This document shows, piece after piece, positions 8,906 through 17,352 of a stretch of DNA of 64,000 bases (its first letter is position 1; each line of letters begins with the position of its first letter). The stretch comes from Lutimaribacter pacificus (GTDB lineage Bacteria; Pseudomonadota; Alphaproteobacteria; Rhodobacterales; Rhodobacteraceae). The stretch covers positions 124,001 through 188,000 of the forward strand of contig NZ_FQZZ01000004.1 of assembly GCF_900142185.1 (NCBI RefSeq), given 5' to 3'. The notes under the pieces were generated by a model. The model saw only the letters and a list, made by a program, of their open reading frames with translations. It had not been told where the DNA came from and did not search any database. The translations under genes and the position numbers were made by a program.

Positions 8906-8942
8906 AAAGCCGCGCGGTTTCGGGCAGGAACCGCGCGGAGTT
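8906..8942. repeat. CCGCGCGG hairpin element, copy 1
   Basis: Two CCGCGCGG palindromes (8910-8917 and 8931-8938) have a centre spacing of 21 bp. Together they form one hairpin, CCGCGCGGTT / AACCGCGCGG, with a 9-nt loop. The element sits between the convergent ends of the TIGR02186 gene and the SDR gene. Further copies are at 20314 and 57451. A bidirectional terminator or REP-like role is inferred. Confidence 0.65.
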
Positions 8943-8969
8943 TGCATATTTATACGCCTGTAAAATATA

Positions 8970-9689
8970 TCATCCGCGCCCGATATAGGGCATCTTCGTC
9001 GCCATGATCGTCATGAACTGCACATTCGCCTCGGGGCCCAGCTCGGCCATCTGGCGCACCGCCCGCGACACATCGGCTACGTCCATCACCGGCGGCGCAT
9101 TGTCGGGATCGCGGTCGATCAGATCCTGCAAAAGCTGCGTATGCGCGTTGCCGATGTCGATCTGTCCGCAAGCGATATCGAACGCCCGCCCGTCCAGGGA
9201 CAGCGTTTTCGTCAACCCGGTGATCGCGTGTTTTGTCGTTGTATAACAAACCGATAGCTCACGCGGAACGTGGGCGCTGATCGAGCCGTTATTGATGATC
9301 CGCCCGCCCTGCGGCACCTGCCCGCGCATCTGGCGAAACGCGGCGCGGGCGCACAGGAACATGCCGTGCAGGTTCACATCCACCACCTGCCGCCACTCGT
9401 CGAAATCCAGCTCGTCGATGGTGGCGGGGCGGCCGAACATGCCGGCATTGTTGAACAGAACGTCCAGCCGCCCGGCCTGCCGAACGAACGTATCGAACGC
9501 GGCGTCAACGGCTGCGGGATCGGTCACGTCACATGGCAAAACATGAGCGTTTTCATGCCCTTGCGCCACATCTTCCAGCTTGTCGGCACGGCGCGCGATC
9601 AACCCGACGCGCCACCCCGCCTGCAGGAATTCGCGCGCGCAATCCGCGCCGATCCCGGCGCTGGCGCCGGTTATGATAATGGATTTCAT
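8970..9689 (-). CDS. Short-chain dehydrogenase/reductase (SDR)
   Basis: The 239-aa classical SDR has the cofactor motif TGASAGIG (about residues 7-14), NNAG (about 85-88) and the catalytic YTTTK (Tyr and Lys of YxxxK), with the catalytic Ser in NNGSISAHV. It should oxidise a hydroxyl or reduce a carbonyl using NAD(P)(H). An Arg-Arg pair after the second strand (IARRADKLEDV) favours NADPH. The substrate is not evident. Its ATG overlaps the stop of the helicase gene by 4 bp. Confidence 0.87.
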   Translation of the reverse strand: MKSIIITGASAGIGADCAREFLQAGWRVGLIARRADKLEDVAQGHENAHVLPCDVTDPAAVDAAFDTFVRQAGRLDVLFNNAGMFGRPATIDELDFDEWRQVVDVNLHGMFLCARAAFRQMRGQVPQGGRIINNGSISAHVPRELSVCYTTTKHAITGLTKTLSLDGRAFDIACGQIDIGNAHTQLLQDLIDRDPDNAPPVMDVADVSRAVRQMAELGPEANVQFMTIMATKMPYIGRG

Positions 9690-11215
9690 GTCTCTGCCTC
9701 CAATGTCAGCGGCGCGGGCTGCGCGGCCGTGCGCAAATCGTCGATCTGCAGCGGATAGCTGGGCTTTTTCAAACGGTTACGCACCACCCAATAAAGCCGC
9801 TCCTGCGCCCTTGTGACCGCCACATAGGCCAGCCTTTTCCACAATGGCTGCCCCGCCTCGGTCCGGCCCATGCGCGCGGCGGCCCACAGATCGGGCGCAA
9901 AGACCTGCACGTTTTCCCACTGGCTGCCCTGCGCCTTGTGGATCGTCACCGCCGCCCCATGCAGAAAGGTCGCGCCCATATTGGCCGCGAAGGGGATAAA
10001 CGGTTCTTCTTCATCGGGTTTTTCGATCTTCACGATGCTTGCGGCGCTCACCTGCGGTTCCTCGGCGCCGATCACGTGCAGGCGCGAAAACCCCGGCTTG
10101 CGGCCGGGCCCGAGATAGATCACCTGCGCCCCCTTGATCAGCCCGCGCGCCTCGAGGTCCAGCCGTTTCTTGCGGTGCTTCAACGGCAGTTCGATACCGT
10201 CGCAGATCAGCGGCTCACCGGGCAAAAGCGCGTCTTCCGGCGCATCGTGCACGGCGCGAAAGGCGTTGATCAGGCGGATGCGCGTGGCGTTGCGCCAGAC
10301 CAGCACGGGGCTGCGCGCCATCAGGTCGACCTCGACCCGCTCGGCCCAGACGACGCGATCGTCCGCGCGCGCCTTTTGCTGGATCAGCGCCTCGAAATCA
10401 TCGAAACTGAGGTCGGGATCGCCCAGCGCATGGGCGATATCGAGGATCGGGTTATCGGCGTCCTGGCGGTGGATGCGGTGCAGCTCCAGCCTGGCGGGCG
10501 CGGGCAATTGTTCGAACACCATGCCCCCCGGCGCGTTCACGGGCGCAAGCTGCGCGGGATCGCCGAACAGGATCAGGGTCGGAAAAATCTCTTTCAGATC
10601 ATCGAATTGCTTTTCATCCAGCATCGAGGATTCGTCGATGAACCCGATATCCAGCGGCTCTTCGCGGCGCTTCCAGCCGGTGATGAAATCGCTGCCGCGC
10701 AGCCCGGCGGCGGCCAGCGCGCCGGGCACCGATTTCTGCGCCTGGTAAAAGGCCCAGGCGCGGTCCAGCGCCTGCTCGGTCAGCCCCTCGATCTCGGGCT
10801 TTTCGCCGTTGCCGGTCAGCCATTCGGCGATGCGCTCGTATTCGGGGTCGTAGACCGGGGTATAGAGGATGCGGTGAATCGTCGTTGCCGGCACCCCGCG
10901 CATCCGCAGCACACTGGCCGCCTTGTTGGTGGGGGCAAGGACGGCCAGCGTGCGCCTGTCCTTGCGCCGACGCCCCTCGTAATCGCCCGAGATCGTGTCG
11001 ACGCCCGCCGCCTCAAGCGCCTTGACCAGTTCTGCCAGCAGCAGCGTCTTACCCGATCCGGCCTTGCCCAGAACGGCCATCACCCGCGTCTTGCCCTCGG
11101 CGCGTGGGGTCAGGCTGGCGTCTTCCAGATCGACGCCCACGCCGCGCAGCCCTTCGGCGATGCGGTCAAAGGCTTCGGCCTGATCGTCGGAGAATGTGAT
11201 CGCGGGCAATGTCAT
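9686..11215 (-). CDS. RecD-like / Dda-like superfamily 1 DNA helicase
   Basis: This 509-aa SF1B-type helicase has Walker A GKAGSGKTLLLAEL (about residues 51-64), motif Ia-like LAPTNKAASVLR, Walker B GFIDESSML (about 213-221), motif III LFGDPAQLAPV, and C-terminal UvrD_C_2 motifs VTIHKAQGSQW and YVAVTRAQERLYW. It resembles stand-alone RecD2/Dda ATPases rather than RecD of RecBCD, having no recB/recC neighbours here. A role in DNA repair or replication-fork processing is expected from the family. It is co-directional with the SDR (ATGA overlap), a pairing without an obvious functional link. Confidence 0.88.
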   Translation of the reverse strand: MTLPAITFSDDQAEAFDRIAEGLRGVGVDLEDASLTPRAEGKTRVMAVLGKAGSGKTLLLAELVKALEAAGVDTISGDYEGRRRKDRRTLAVLAPTNKAASVLRMRGVPATTIHRILYTPVYDPEYERIAEWLTGNGEKPEIEGLTEQALDRAWAFYQAQKSVPGALAAAGLRGSDFITGWKRREEPLDIGFIDESSMLDEKQFDDLKEIFPTLILFGDPAQLAPVNAPGGMVFEQLPAPARLELHRIHRQDADNPILDIAHALGDPDLSFDDFEALIQQKARADDRVVWAERVEVDLMARSPVLVWRNATRIRLINAFRAVHDAPEDALLPGEPLICDGIELPLKHRKKRLDLEARGLIKGAQVIYLGPGRKPGFSRLHVIGAEEPQVSAASIVKIEKPDEEEPFIPFAANMGATFLHGAAVTIHKAQGSQWENVQVFAPDLWAAARMGRTEAGQPLWKRLAYVAVTRAQERLYWVVRNRLKKPSYPLQIDDLRTAAQPAPLTLEAET

Positions 11216-11257
11216 GGCCAGACCCTATACCGGCCAATTCCCAAGGGCCATCCCGCA

Positions 11258-11291
11258 AAGAAAAACCCGCGCCCCCATGCAGAGGCGCGGG
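11258..11291 (-). terminator. Rho-independent terminator of ccr
   Basis: Read on the minus strand, an 8-bp stem CCCGCGCC/GGCGCGGG is followed by a run of five T (11265-11261), then C and three more T. It stands about 20 bp after the ccr stop and ends that transcript before the helicase gene. Confidence 0.8.
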
Positions 11292-11313
11292 CCGGATCAC
11301 TTCGGAGCAAGCA

Positions 11314-12603
11314 TTATTTCTTGCCAGCTTCCAGCACGTCCTCGACCGTGCGCAGCCCGGTTTTGGGCGCCTGCACCAGCACGGCCATGTTGCCGGGCTT
11401 GTGCTCGTTCTTCAGCATCTTCATATGCGCCGCGGGGATTTCATTCCACGGGAACACCTCGGACATGCAGGGATCGAGGCGGCGCTCGATCATCAGGCGG
11501 TTGGCCGATGCGGCCTGCTTGAGGTTGGCGAAATGCGAGCCCTGAAGGCGCTTCTGGTGCATCCACATGTAACGCACGTCGAAGGTGCAGTTGAACCCGC
11601 TGGTCCCGGCGCAGATCACCACCATGCCGCCCTTTTTCACCACCAGCGACGACACCGGGAATGTCGCCTCGCCCGGGTGTTCGAACACCATGTCCACGCT
11701 CACGCCCTTGCCCGTGATGTCCCAGATCGCCTTGCCGAATTTACGCGCCTCTTTCAGCCACTCGTTATATTCGGGCGAATTCACCTTGGGCAGCTGGCCC
11801 CAGCAGTTGAATTCCTTGCGGTTGATGACACCCTTGGCGCCCTGGTCCATCACGAACTGTCGCTTGCTTTCGTCCGAGATCACGCCGATCGCATTCGCGC
11901 CCACGGTGTTCGCTAGCTGGATCGCGTAAGAGCCCAGACCGCCCGACGCACCCCAGACCAGCACGTTCTGCCCGGGCTTGAGCTCGTGCGGGTGGTGGCC
12001 GAACAGCATCCGGTAGGCGGTGGCCAGCGTCAGCGTGTAGCAGGCGCTTTCTTCCCATGTCAGGTGTTTGGGGCGCGGCATAAGCTGCTGGGCCTGCACA
12101 CGGGTGAACTGCGAGAACGACCCATCGTTGGTCTCATAGCCCCAGATGCGCTGCGTCGGGCTGAACATCGGGTCGCCGCCGTTGCATTCCTCGTCGTCGC
12201 CATCGTCCTGGTTGCAGTGCACCACGACCTCGTCGCCCACTTTCCAGGTTTTCACCTTGTCGCCGACCTTCCAGACGATGCCCGCCGCGTCCGACCCGGC
12301 GATGTGATAGGGCTGCTTGTGGCCGTCGAAGGGGCTGACCGGCTGGCCGAGACCGGCCCAGACGCCATTATAATTCACGCCCGCCGCCATCACGAGAACC
12401 AGCACCTCGTGGCTGTCGATCTCCCAGGTATCGACCACCTCCTGCTGGAACGATTTGTCGGGTTCGCCATGCCGTTCGCGGCGGATGGCCCATGCGTACA
12501 TCTTCCTGGGCACATAACCCAGCGGGGGCATTTCGCCGATTTCGTAAAGATCCTTTTCAGGTGCGTCGTAGGGGGCAATCCCCGTGTCGGTGTCCAGCGA
12601 CAT
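11314..12603 (-). CDS. ccr: Crotonyl-CoA carboxylase/reductase
   Basis: The 429-aa protein is the key enzyme of the ethylmalonyl-CoA pathway: it reductively carboxylates crotonyl-CoA with NADPH and CO2 to (2S)-ethylmalonyl-CoA. It belongs to the MDR superfamily, with the nucleotide loop VWGASGGLGSYAIQLA (about residues 220-235). Family-specific stretches include VVVHCNQDDGDDEECNGGDP (about 143-162) and VFEHPGEATF, whose His fits the CO2-pocket histidine. The ATG at 12603 is chosen over an in-frame ATG 30 bp upstream because GGAGG precedes it. It shares its region with the acyltransferase and ecm, the latter being the third enzyme of the same pathway. Confidence 0.96.
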   Translation of the reverse strand: MSLDTDTGIAPYDAPEKDLYEIGEMPPLGYVPRKMYAWAIRRERHGEPDKSFQQEVVDTWEIDSHEVLVLVMAAGVNYNGVWAGLGQPVSPFDGHKQPYHIAGSDAAGIVWKVGDKVKTWKVGDEVVVHCNQDDGDDEECNGGDPMFSPTQRIWGYETNDGSFSQFTRVQAQQLMPRPKHLTWEESACYTLTLATAYRMLFGHHPHELKPGQNVLVWGASGGLGSYAIQLANTVGANAIGVISDESKRQFVMDQGAKGVINRKEFNCWGQLPKVNSPEYNEWLKEARKFGKAIWDITGKGVSVDMVFEHPGEATFPVSSLVVKKGGMVVICAGTSGFNCTFDVRYMWMHQKRLQGSHFANLKQAASANRLMIERRLDPCMSEVFPWNEIPAAHMKMLKNEHKPGNMAVLVQAPKTGLRTVEDVLEAGKK

Positions 12604-12680
12604 TCTGAGCCTCCAAGAACTGAATTGCCGCATTGCAGAATCGCGGCGTCTGACCCAAGGGGATAAAGATGGGCGCGCAA

Positions 12681-12693
12681 CAATGCAATTGCG
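12681..12693. promoter_or_regulatory. GCAATTGC palindrome upstream of ccr
   Basis: The gap between ccr and the acyltransferase gene contains GCAATTGC (12685-12692) about 85 bp before the ccr start. A related GCAAT-type imperfect palindrome stands upstream of ecm. The pair may be an operator for a shared regulator; this is inference from two sites only. Confidence 0.35.
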
Positions 12694-12713
12694 TTATGGT
12701 GGTTTTTGAAATT

Positions 12714-14096
12714 TTATAACCTCGCAGATGCAGAAATTCGCGCTGCATCCGCACTGTCCGCGGGCAAATGGTGGCGGATCGACGCCGCATAGAACGCGAT
12801 TGTCGGCTTTTCGGCCTCGGGCACCTCGATCGCGTCGCCGGACTCCTGCACGATATGGCGCCTGCGCAGCTCCTGCAGGCCCTCGCGCGTCAGGGCATCG
12901 GCGTCCTGCGCGGGGCGGTTCTGCACCGGCAGCGCGGCGATCAGCCCGGCAACCGCGCCGGGAAGCGCCGCCCCGGGCAGCCGCCCCCCGGCCCGCTGCA
13001 GCGCCAGCGCCACCAGCGGCACCGGCAGCACCGGCATCTCGTCGGCGATGCGATCCATCAACCCTGTCGCCAGCGCCTCGACATCGCCTGAAAACCCGTT
13101 GAGCGACAGCGGCATCCCGAACCGCACGCCGGCCCGGCCGAACCGGCAATACCGTCCGCGCAGCCGCAGCCAGGCCATGCGCAGGACAAAGCGCAGCACC
13201 GCACCGATCCGGGCGCGAAAGCGGCGGGTGCCCTCGGCCGCGGCGGCGATCAGCACGCGATCCTCCAGCACGCGGTCATAGTTCAGGGCGACCGGCACGA
13301 ACACCACGTCGCGCGCATCCGGCGGCCGGTCTTCGGCAAGATATTTCAGGATACCGTGGCGCGGCGGCGCCAGCGCGCCGGTCAGGCTCAGCCCGCCTTC
13401 GGGGAATACCGCCTGCGCCACACCGCCATCGGTGGCCAGCCGCACATAGCGCGCCAGAACCTTGCGATACAGGTCTCCACGGCTTTTGCGGCGGATGAAA
13501 TAGGCACCCATCGCCCGGATCAGCCGCGACAGCGGCCAGACCCGCGCCCATTCCCCCACCGCATAGGCCAGCGCCGAACGATCCGCGGCAAGGTAGGTGA
13601 CCAGCACGTAATCCATGTTCGAACGGTGGTTCATCACGTAGACGACCGTGGCCTGCGGGTCGATCGCGGCCACCGCCGCCTCGTCCCGGTGATCCAGCCG
13701 CACATCGTAAAGCGCGTGCGACAGCCAGCGCGCAAGCCGCGTCGCCACCCCGAAATAGAGCGAGGCGGAAAACCCCGGCACGATCTCGCGGGCATAGCGG
13801 CGGGCGGTTTCGAAGGCGACGTTTTCGGGCACGCCCTCTTCACCGGCATGGGCCACGATGGCGCGGGTCACCTCGGGGTCGTAGATCAGGCGCTGGATCA
13901 TGTCGTGCCGCCGCGCCAGCTTGAAGGGCTGGATCGGGCGTTCCAGCCGCTTGTTCAGTTCCGCGACCGCACGCTCCAGCCGGCGGCGAAAGAACCAGCG
14001 CACCGACGGGAACAGGAAATGCGAGGCAAAGGTGACGGCGGCAAAGGCCACCAATAACACCAGTGCCCAGACGGGCATTTCCACGGTTTGAAACAT
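12714..14096 (-). CDS. PlsB-like glycerol-3-phosphate / phospholipid acyltransferase
   Basis: The 460-aa protein has an N-terminal membrane helix (about residues 8-28) and an LPLAT domain. Its motifs are block I NHRSNMDY (HX4D, about residues 177-184), block II-like GAYFIRRKSRGDLY (about 216-229), and block III FPEGGLSLTG (about 253-262). The F-x-RR and FPEGG forms are closer to PlsB-type glycerol-3-phosphate acyltransferases than to PlsC, but it is much shorter than enterobacterial PlsB. It lies between ccr and ecm and starts about 140 bp from the divergent ecm. The start at 14096 gives the membrane helix. Confidence 0.8.
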   Translation of the reverse strand: MFQTVEMPVWALVLLVAFAAVTFASHFLFPSVRWFFRRRLERAVAELNKRLERPIQPFKLARRHDMIQRLIYDPEVTRAIVAHAGEEGVPENVAFETARRYAREIVPGFSASLYFGVATRLARWLSHALYDVRLDHRDEAAVAAIDPQATVVYVMNHRSNMDYVLVTYLAADRSALAYAVGEWARVWPLSRLIRAMGAYFIRRKSRGDLYRKVLARYVRLATDGGVAQAVFPEGGLSLTGALAPPRHGILKYLAEDRPPDARDVVFVPVALNYDRVLEDRVLIAAAAEGTRRFRARIGAVLRFVLRMAWLRLRGRYCRFGRAGVRFGMPLSLNGFSGDVEALATGLMDRIADEMPVLPVPLVALALQRAGGRLPGAALPGAVAGLIAALPVQNRPAQDADALTREGLQELRRRHIVQESGDAIEVPEAEKPTIAFYAASIRHHLPADSADAARISASARL

Positions 14097-14195
14097 GGGC
14101 GCAGAATGACCGGGTTCCGACGCGGCGTAAATGCCGTCATGCCGCAACGCAGCGAATTGACCTTGGCACAAAATTCCGGTCTATTACGTGCTGAC

Positions 14196-14208
14196 GCAAT
14201 AATATTGC
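14196..14208. promoter_or_regulatory. GCAATAATATTGC near-palindrome upstream of ecm
   Basis: GCAATAATATTGC (14196-14208) is palindromic except for its centre. It lies 28 bp before the ecm start in the divergent plsB-like/ecm promoter region. It resembles the GCAATTGC site upstream of ccr. The regulator is unknown; PccR/RamB-type regulators are known for acyl-CoA pathways in this group, but their sites were not verified here. Confidence 0.35.
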
Positions 14209-14235
14209 CCAACCGATTCATCGCCGGAGGCCCCG

Positions 14236-16203
14236 ATGACCGAGACGCAGAAAGACCGCCCGTGGCTTATTCGCACCTATGCCGGCCATTCCACGGCAAA
14301 GGCGTCGAACGCGCTGTATCGCAGCAACCTGTCGCGGGGACAGACCGGGCTGTCGGTGGCGTTCGATCTGCCCACGCAGACGGGCTATGACAGCGATCAC
14401 GTCCTGGCGCGCGGCGAGGTCGGCAAGGTCGGTGTGCCGGTCAGCCACCTGGGCGACATGCGCACCCTGTTCGATCAGATTCCGCTGGAACAGATGAACA
14501 CCTCGATGACGATCAACGCGACCGCGCCGTGGCTGCTGGCGCTTTATATCGCGGTGGCCGAGGAACAGGGCGCGGACGTGACGAAACTGCAGGGCACGGT
14601 GCAGAACGACCTGATCAAGGAATACCTGTCGCGCGGCACCTATATCTGCCCGCCGAAACCGTCGCTGAAACTGATCGGGGACGTGGCCGAATACTGCTAT
14701 ACCAACGTGCCGAAATGGAACCCGATGAACGTGTGTTCCTATCACCTGCAAGAGGCGGGCGCGACGCCCGAACAGGAACTGGCCTTTGCGCTGGCCACCG
14801 CCACCGCCGTCCTGGACGAGCTGAAACCCCGCGTCCCGGCCGAAGATTTCCCCGCGCTGGCCGGGCGCATCAGTTTCTTCGTGAACGCGGGCATCCGTTT
14901 CGTCACCGAGATGTGCAAGATGCGCGCCTTTGTCGACCTGTGGGACGAGTTGCTGGAAACCCGTTACGGCGTGGACAACCCGAAATTCCGCCGCTTCCGC
15001 TACGGTGTGCAGGTCAACAGCCTCGGCCTGACCGAACAGCAGCCGGAAAACAACGTCTACCGCATCCTGATCGAGATGCTGGCGGTGACGCTGTCGAAAA
15101 ACGCCCGCGCCCGCGCGGTGCAGCTGCCCGCATGGAACGAGGCGCTCGGCCTGCCCCGCCCGTGGGACCAGCAATGGTCGATGCGGATGCAGCAGATCCT
15201 GGCCTATGAAACCGACCTTCTGGAATTCGACGACCTGTTCGACGGCAACCCGGCGGTCGACGCCAAGGTCGAAGCCCTGAAAGATGGCGCGCGCCACGAG
15301 CTTGCCAATATCGACGGCATGGGCGGCGCGGTCGAGGCCATCGACTACATGAAGGCGCGGCTGGTGGACAGCAATGCCGACCGCCTGAACCGGATCGAGG
15401 ACGGCGAAACCGTCGTGGTGGGCGTCAACCGCTTTACCGAGGGCGAACCCAGCCCGCTGACATCCGGCGATGGCGGCATCATGGTGGTCGACCCCGCGGT
15501 GGAACAGGACCAGATCGACCGCCTGAACGCCTGGCGGGCCGACCGCGACGCCGATGCGGTGGCCGCCGCGCTGGCCGACCTGCGCGCCGCCGCCGCCGGG
15601 GGGCGCAATGTCATGCCGGCCTCGATCGCCTGCGCAAAGGCCGGGGTCACCACCGGCGAATGGGCGGCGCAGATGCGCGCCGTGCATGGTGAATATCGCG
15701 GCCCCACCGGCGTGTCGAAATCGGTCAGCAACAAGACCGAGGGGCTGGACGATATCCGCGACGCGGTGGACGCGGTCAGCGACCGGCTGGGTCGGCGGCT
15801 GAAATTCCTGGTCGGCAAGCCGGGACTGGACGGCCATTCCAACGGCGCCGAGCAGATCGCCTTCCGCGCACGCGATTGCGGGATGGATATCGACTATGAG
15901 GGCATCCGCCTGACGCCCGAACAGATCGTGACCGCCGCGCAGGACACGCAGGCGCATGTGGTGGGCCTGTCGATCCTGTCGGGCAGCCACATCCCGCTGG
16001 TCGAGGATCTGATCGACCGGATGCGCGCGGCGGGGCTGGGCCACGTGCCGGTGATCGTCGGCGGCATCATCCCCGAGGAAGACGCCAGGCGCCTGCGCGC
16101 GATGGGCGTGGCGCGGGTCTATACGCCCAAGGATTTCAGCCTGAATACCATCATGATGGATATCGTCACGCTGGCCGATCCAAGGGAAATCGCGGCCGAA
16201 TAA
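14236..16203 (+). CDS. ecm: (2R)-Ethylmalonyl-CoA mutase
   Basis: The 655-aa B12-dependent mutase converts (2R)-ethylmalonyl-CoA to (2S)-methylsuccinyl-CoA. The N-terminal substrate barrel (about residues 1-500) opens with RPWLIRTYAGHSTAKASN. The C-terminal cobalamin domain carries the His ligand motif GLDGHSNGAE (DxHxxG, His near residue 533) and the downstream GLSILSGSH loop. The length and the neighbouring ccr favour Ecm over methylmalonyl-CoA mutase. GGAGG precedes the ATG. An 11-bp terminator follows at 16221. Confidence 0.94.
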   Translation: MTETQKDRPWLIRTYAGHSTAKASNALYRSNLSRGQTGLSVAFDLPTQTGYDSDHVLARGEVGKVGVPVSHLGDMRTLFDQIPLEQMNTSMTINATAPWLLALYIAVAEEQGADVTKLQGTVQNDLIKEYLSRGTYICPPKPSLKLIGDVAEYCYTNVPKWNPMNVCSYHLQEAGATPEQELAFALATATAVLDELKPRVPAEDFPALAGRISFFVNAGIRFVTEMCKMRAFVDLWDELLETRYGVDNPKFRRFRYGVQVNSLGLTEQQPENNVYRILIEMLAVTLSKNARARAVQLPAWNEALGLPRPWDQQWSMRMQQILAYETDLLEFDDLFDGNPAVDAKVEALKDGARHELANIDGMGGAVEAIDYMKARLVDSNADRLNRIEDGETVVVGVNRFTEGEPSPLTSGDGGIMVVDPAVEQDQIDRLNAWRADRDADAVAAALADLRAAAAGGRNVMPASIACAKAGVTTGEWAAQMRAVHGEYRGPTGVSKSVSNKTEGLDDIRDAVDAVSDRLGRRLKFLVGKPGLDGHSNGAEQIAFRARDCGMDIDYEGIRLTPEQIVTAAQDTQAHVVGLSILSGSHIPLVEDLIDRMRAAGLGHVPVIVGGIIPEEDARRLRAMGVARVYTPKDFSLNTIMMDIVTLADPREIAAE

Positions 16204-16220
16204 AGCGCGTAACAAATGGA

Positions 16221-16247
16221 AAAGGGCAGGCCAAAAGCCTGCCCTTT
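16221..16247. terminator. Bidirectional terminator between ecm and the DUF4168 gene
   Basis: A perfect 11-bp stem AAAGGGCAGGC / GCCTGCCCTTT with loop CAAAA lies between two convergent genes. The flanking A/T runs form part of the stem, so it can act in both directions. Confidence 0.8.
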
Positions 16248-16261
16248 CGCGTGCCGGATAT

Positions 16262-16666
16262 CTACCGCCCCGTCTTCGAGCGGTATTCGGCCACGATCCG
16301 CGAGTTCAGCGCATCGTCTTCGCGCGCGGCCTGCCCGATGGCCAGGTATTCCGCCGGGGTCATGCCCTGCACGTCTTCGACGGCCTTCCTTGCCTCGGCA
16401 TTGGCCTCGTTCATCAGGTCCTGGCGGGCGTTCTGATCCGCGGCCGCCTCGATCTGCGGGTCGTAGATGCCGCGCACCTCTTCGACCGCGATGGCGGCCT
16501 GGACGAAGGCATCCACCTGCGCATCGGTCACTTCCTCGGCGGCGATGGCGGGCTCTTGCGCCTGCTGTGTCTGCTGTGTCTGCTGCGCCTGCTGTGCGGC
16601 AACCGGCGCGGCAAGGCCCAGGGCGATGGCGGACAGGGTTGCGGTCAGTTTCGGTGTAAAGGTCAA
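16262..16666 (-). CDS. DUF4168 family secreted protein
   Basis: The predicted 134-aa product has a signal peptide (TFTPKLTATLSAIALGLAAPVAAQ), a short Gln/Thr-rich stretch made of repeated AQQTQQ units, and then a DUF4168-like helical domain ending DDALNSRIVAEYRSK. The domain family has no assigned function. The start is inferred to be a TTG at 16666, because GGAGG sits 6 nt upstream and no ATG/GTG gives a signal peptide. It is convergent with ecm and divergent from a GNAT gene. Confidence 0.72.
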   Translation of the reverse strand: MTFTPKLTATLSAIALGLAAPVAAQQAQQTQQTQQAQEPAIAAEEVTDAQVDAFVQAAIAVEEVRGIYDPQIEAAADQNARQDLMNEANAEARKAVEDVQGMTPAEYLAIGQAAREDDALNSRIVAEYRSKTGR

Positions 16667-16839
16667 AACGTTCCTCCATTCTCGGTTTTGCGATCGGTTT
16701 TCCGTGCGATCCCCTCCGAGGTGGCCATCGGCGCGCGGCAGGTCAAAAAGGCCGGCAAGAAAATGCCGGCACCGCCGGGCATGGACGCCGCGCCGGTTTG
16801 CGCGCAGACTGCGCCCAACCACAAACAACGGACCCTGCC

Positions 16840-17280
16840 ATGACCCTGACCATCCGCCCCCTGACCCAAGACGACGAGGCCGAGTGGCGCCGCCTCTGGA
16901 CGGCCTATCTGGAGTTCTACGAAGCCACCGTCGCCGAAGAGGTCTATGCCACCACCTTCGACCGCCTGCTCGACCCCGGCCGCCCGCAACAGAACGGGCT
17001 GATCGCCCTGCAGGACGGCCGCGCGGTGGGGCTGGTGCATTACATCTTTCACCCGCATAACTGGCGGATCGAGGATGTGTGCTATCTCCAGGATCTTTAT
17101 GCCGACCCGGAGGTGCGCGGCACCGGCATCGGCCGCGCCCTGATCGAGGCGGTCTATGACGCGGCGGACGGGAACGGCACGCCCGCCGTCTACTGGATGA
17201 CGCAGGATTTCAACGAAACCGCGCGCCGGCTGTATGACCGGATCGCGCAGGTCACACCCTTCATCAAGTATCAGCGCTAA
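16840..17280 (+). CDS. GNAT family N-acetyltransferase
   Basis: This is a 146-aa single GNAT domain. Its acetyl-CoA loop is VRGTGIGRALIEAVY (RxxGxG, about residues 90-104), preceded by the core strand DVCYLQDLYADP and followed by YWMTQDFNETARRLYDRI. The substrate is unknown; the fold fits small-molecule or protein amine acetylation. The ATG at 16840 starts the conserved TIRPLTQDDEAEWRRLW. It is 72 bp upstream of deoD, in the same direction. Confidence 0.85.
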   Translation: MTLTIRPLTQDDEAEWRRLWTAYLEFYEATVAEEVYATTFDRLLDPGRPQQNGLIALQDGRAVGLVHYIFHPHNWRIEDVCYLQDLYADPEVRGTGIGRALIEAVYDAADGNGTPAVYWMTQDFNETARRLYDRIAQVTPFIKYQR

Positions 17281-17352
17281 GGCGCCGCCACGGCCTTGCC
17301 CGCCCGGCCCGCGCGGCTATGCTGCTTTCGACGTCATCGAGGGGAGCGTATC

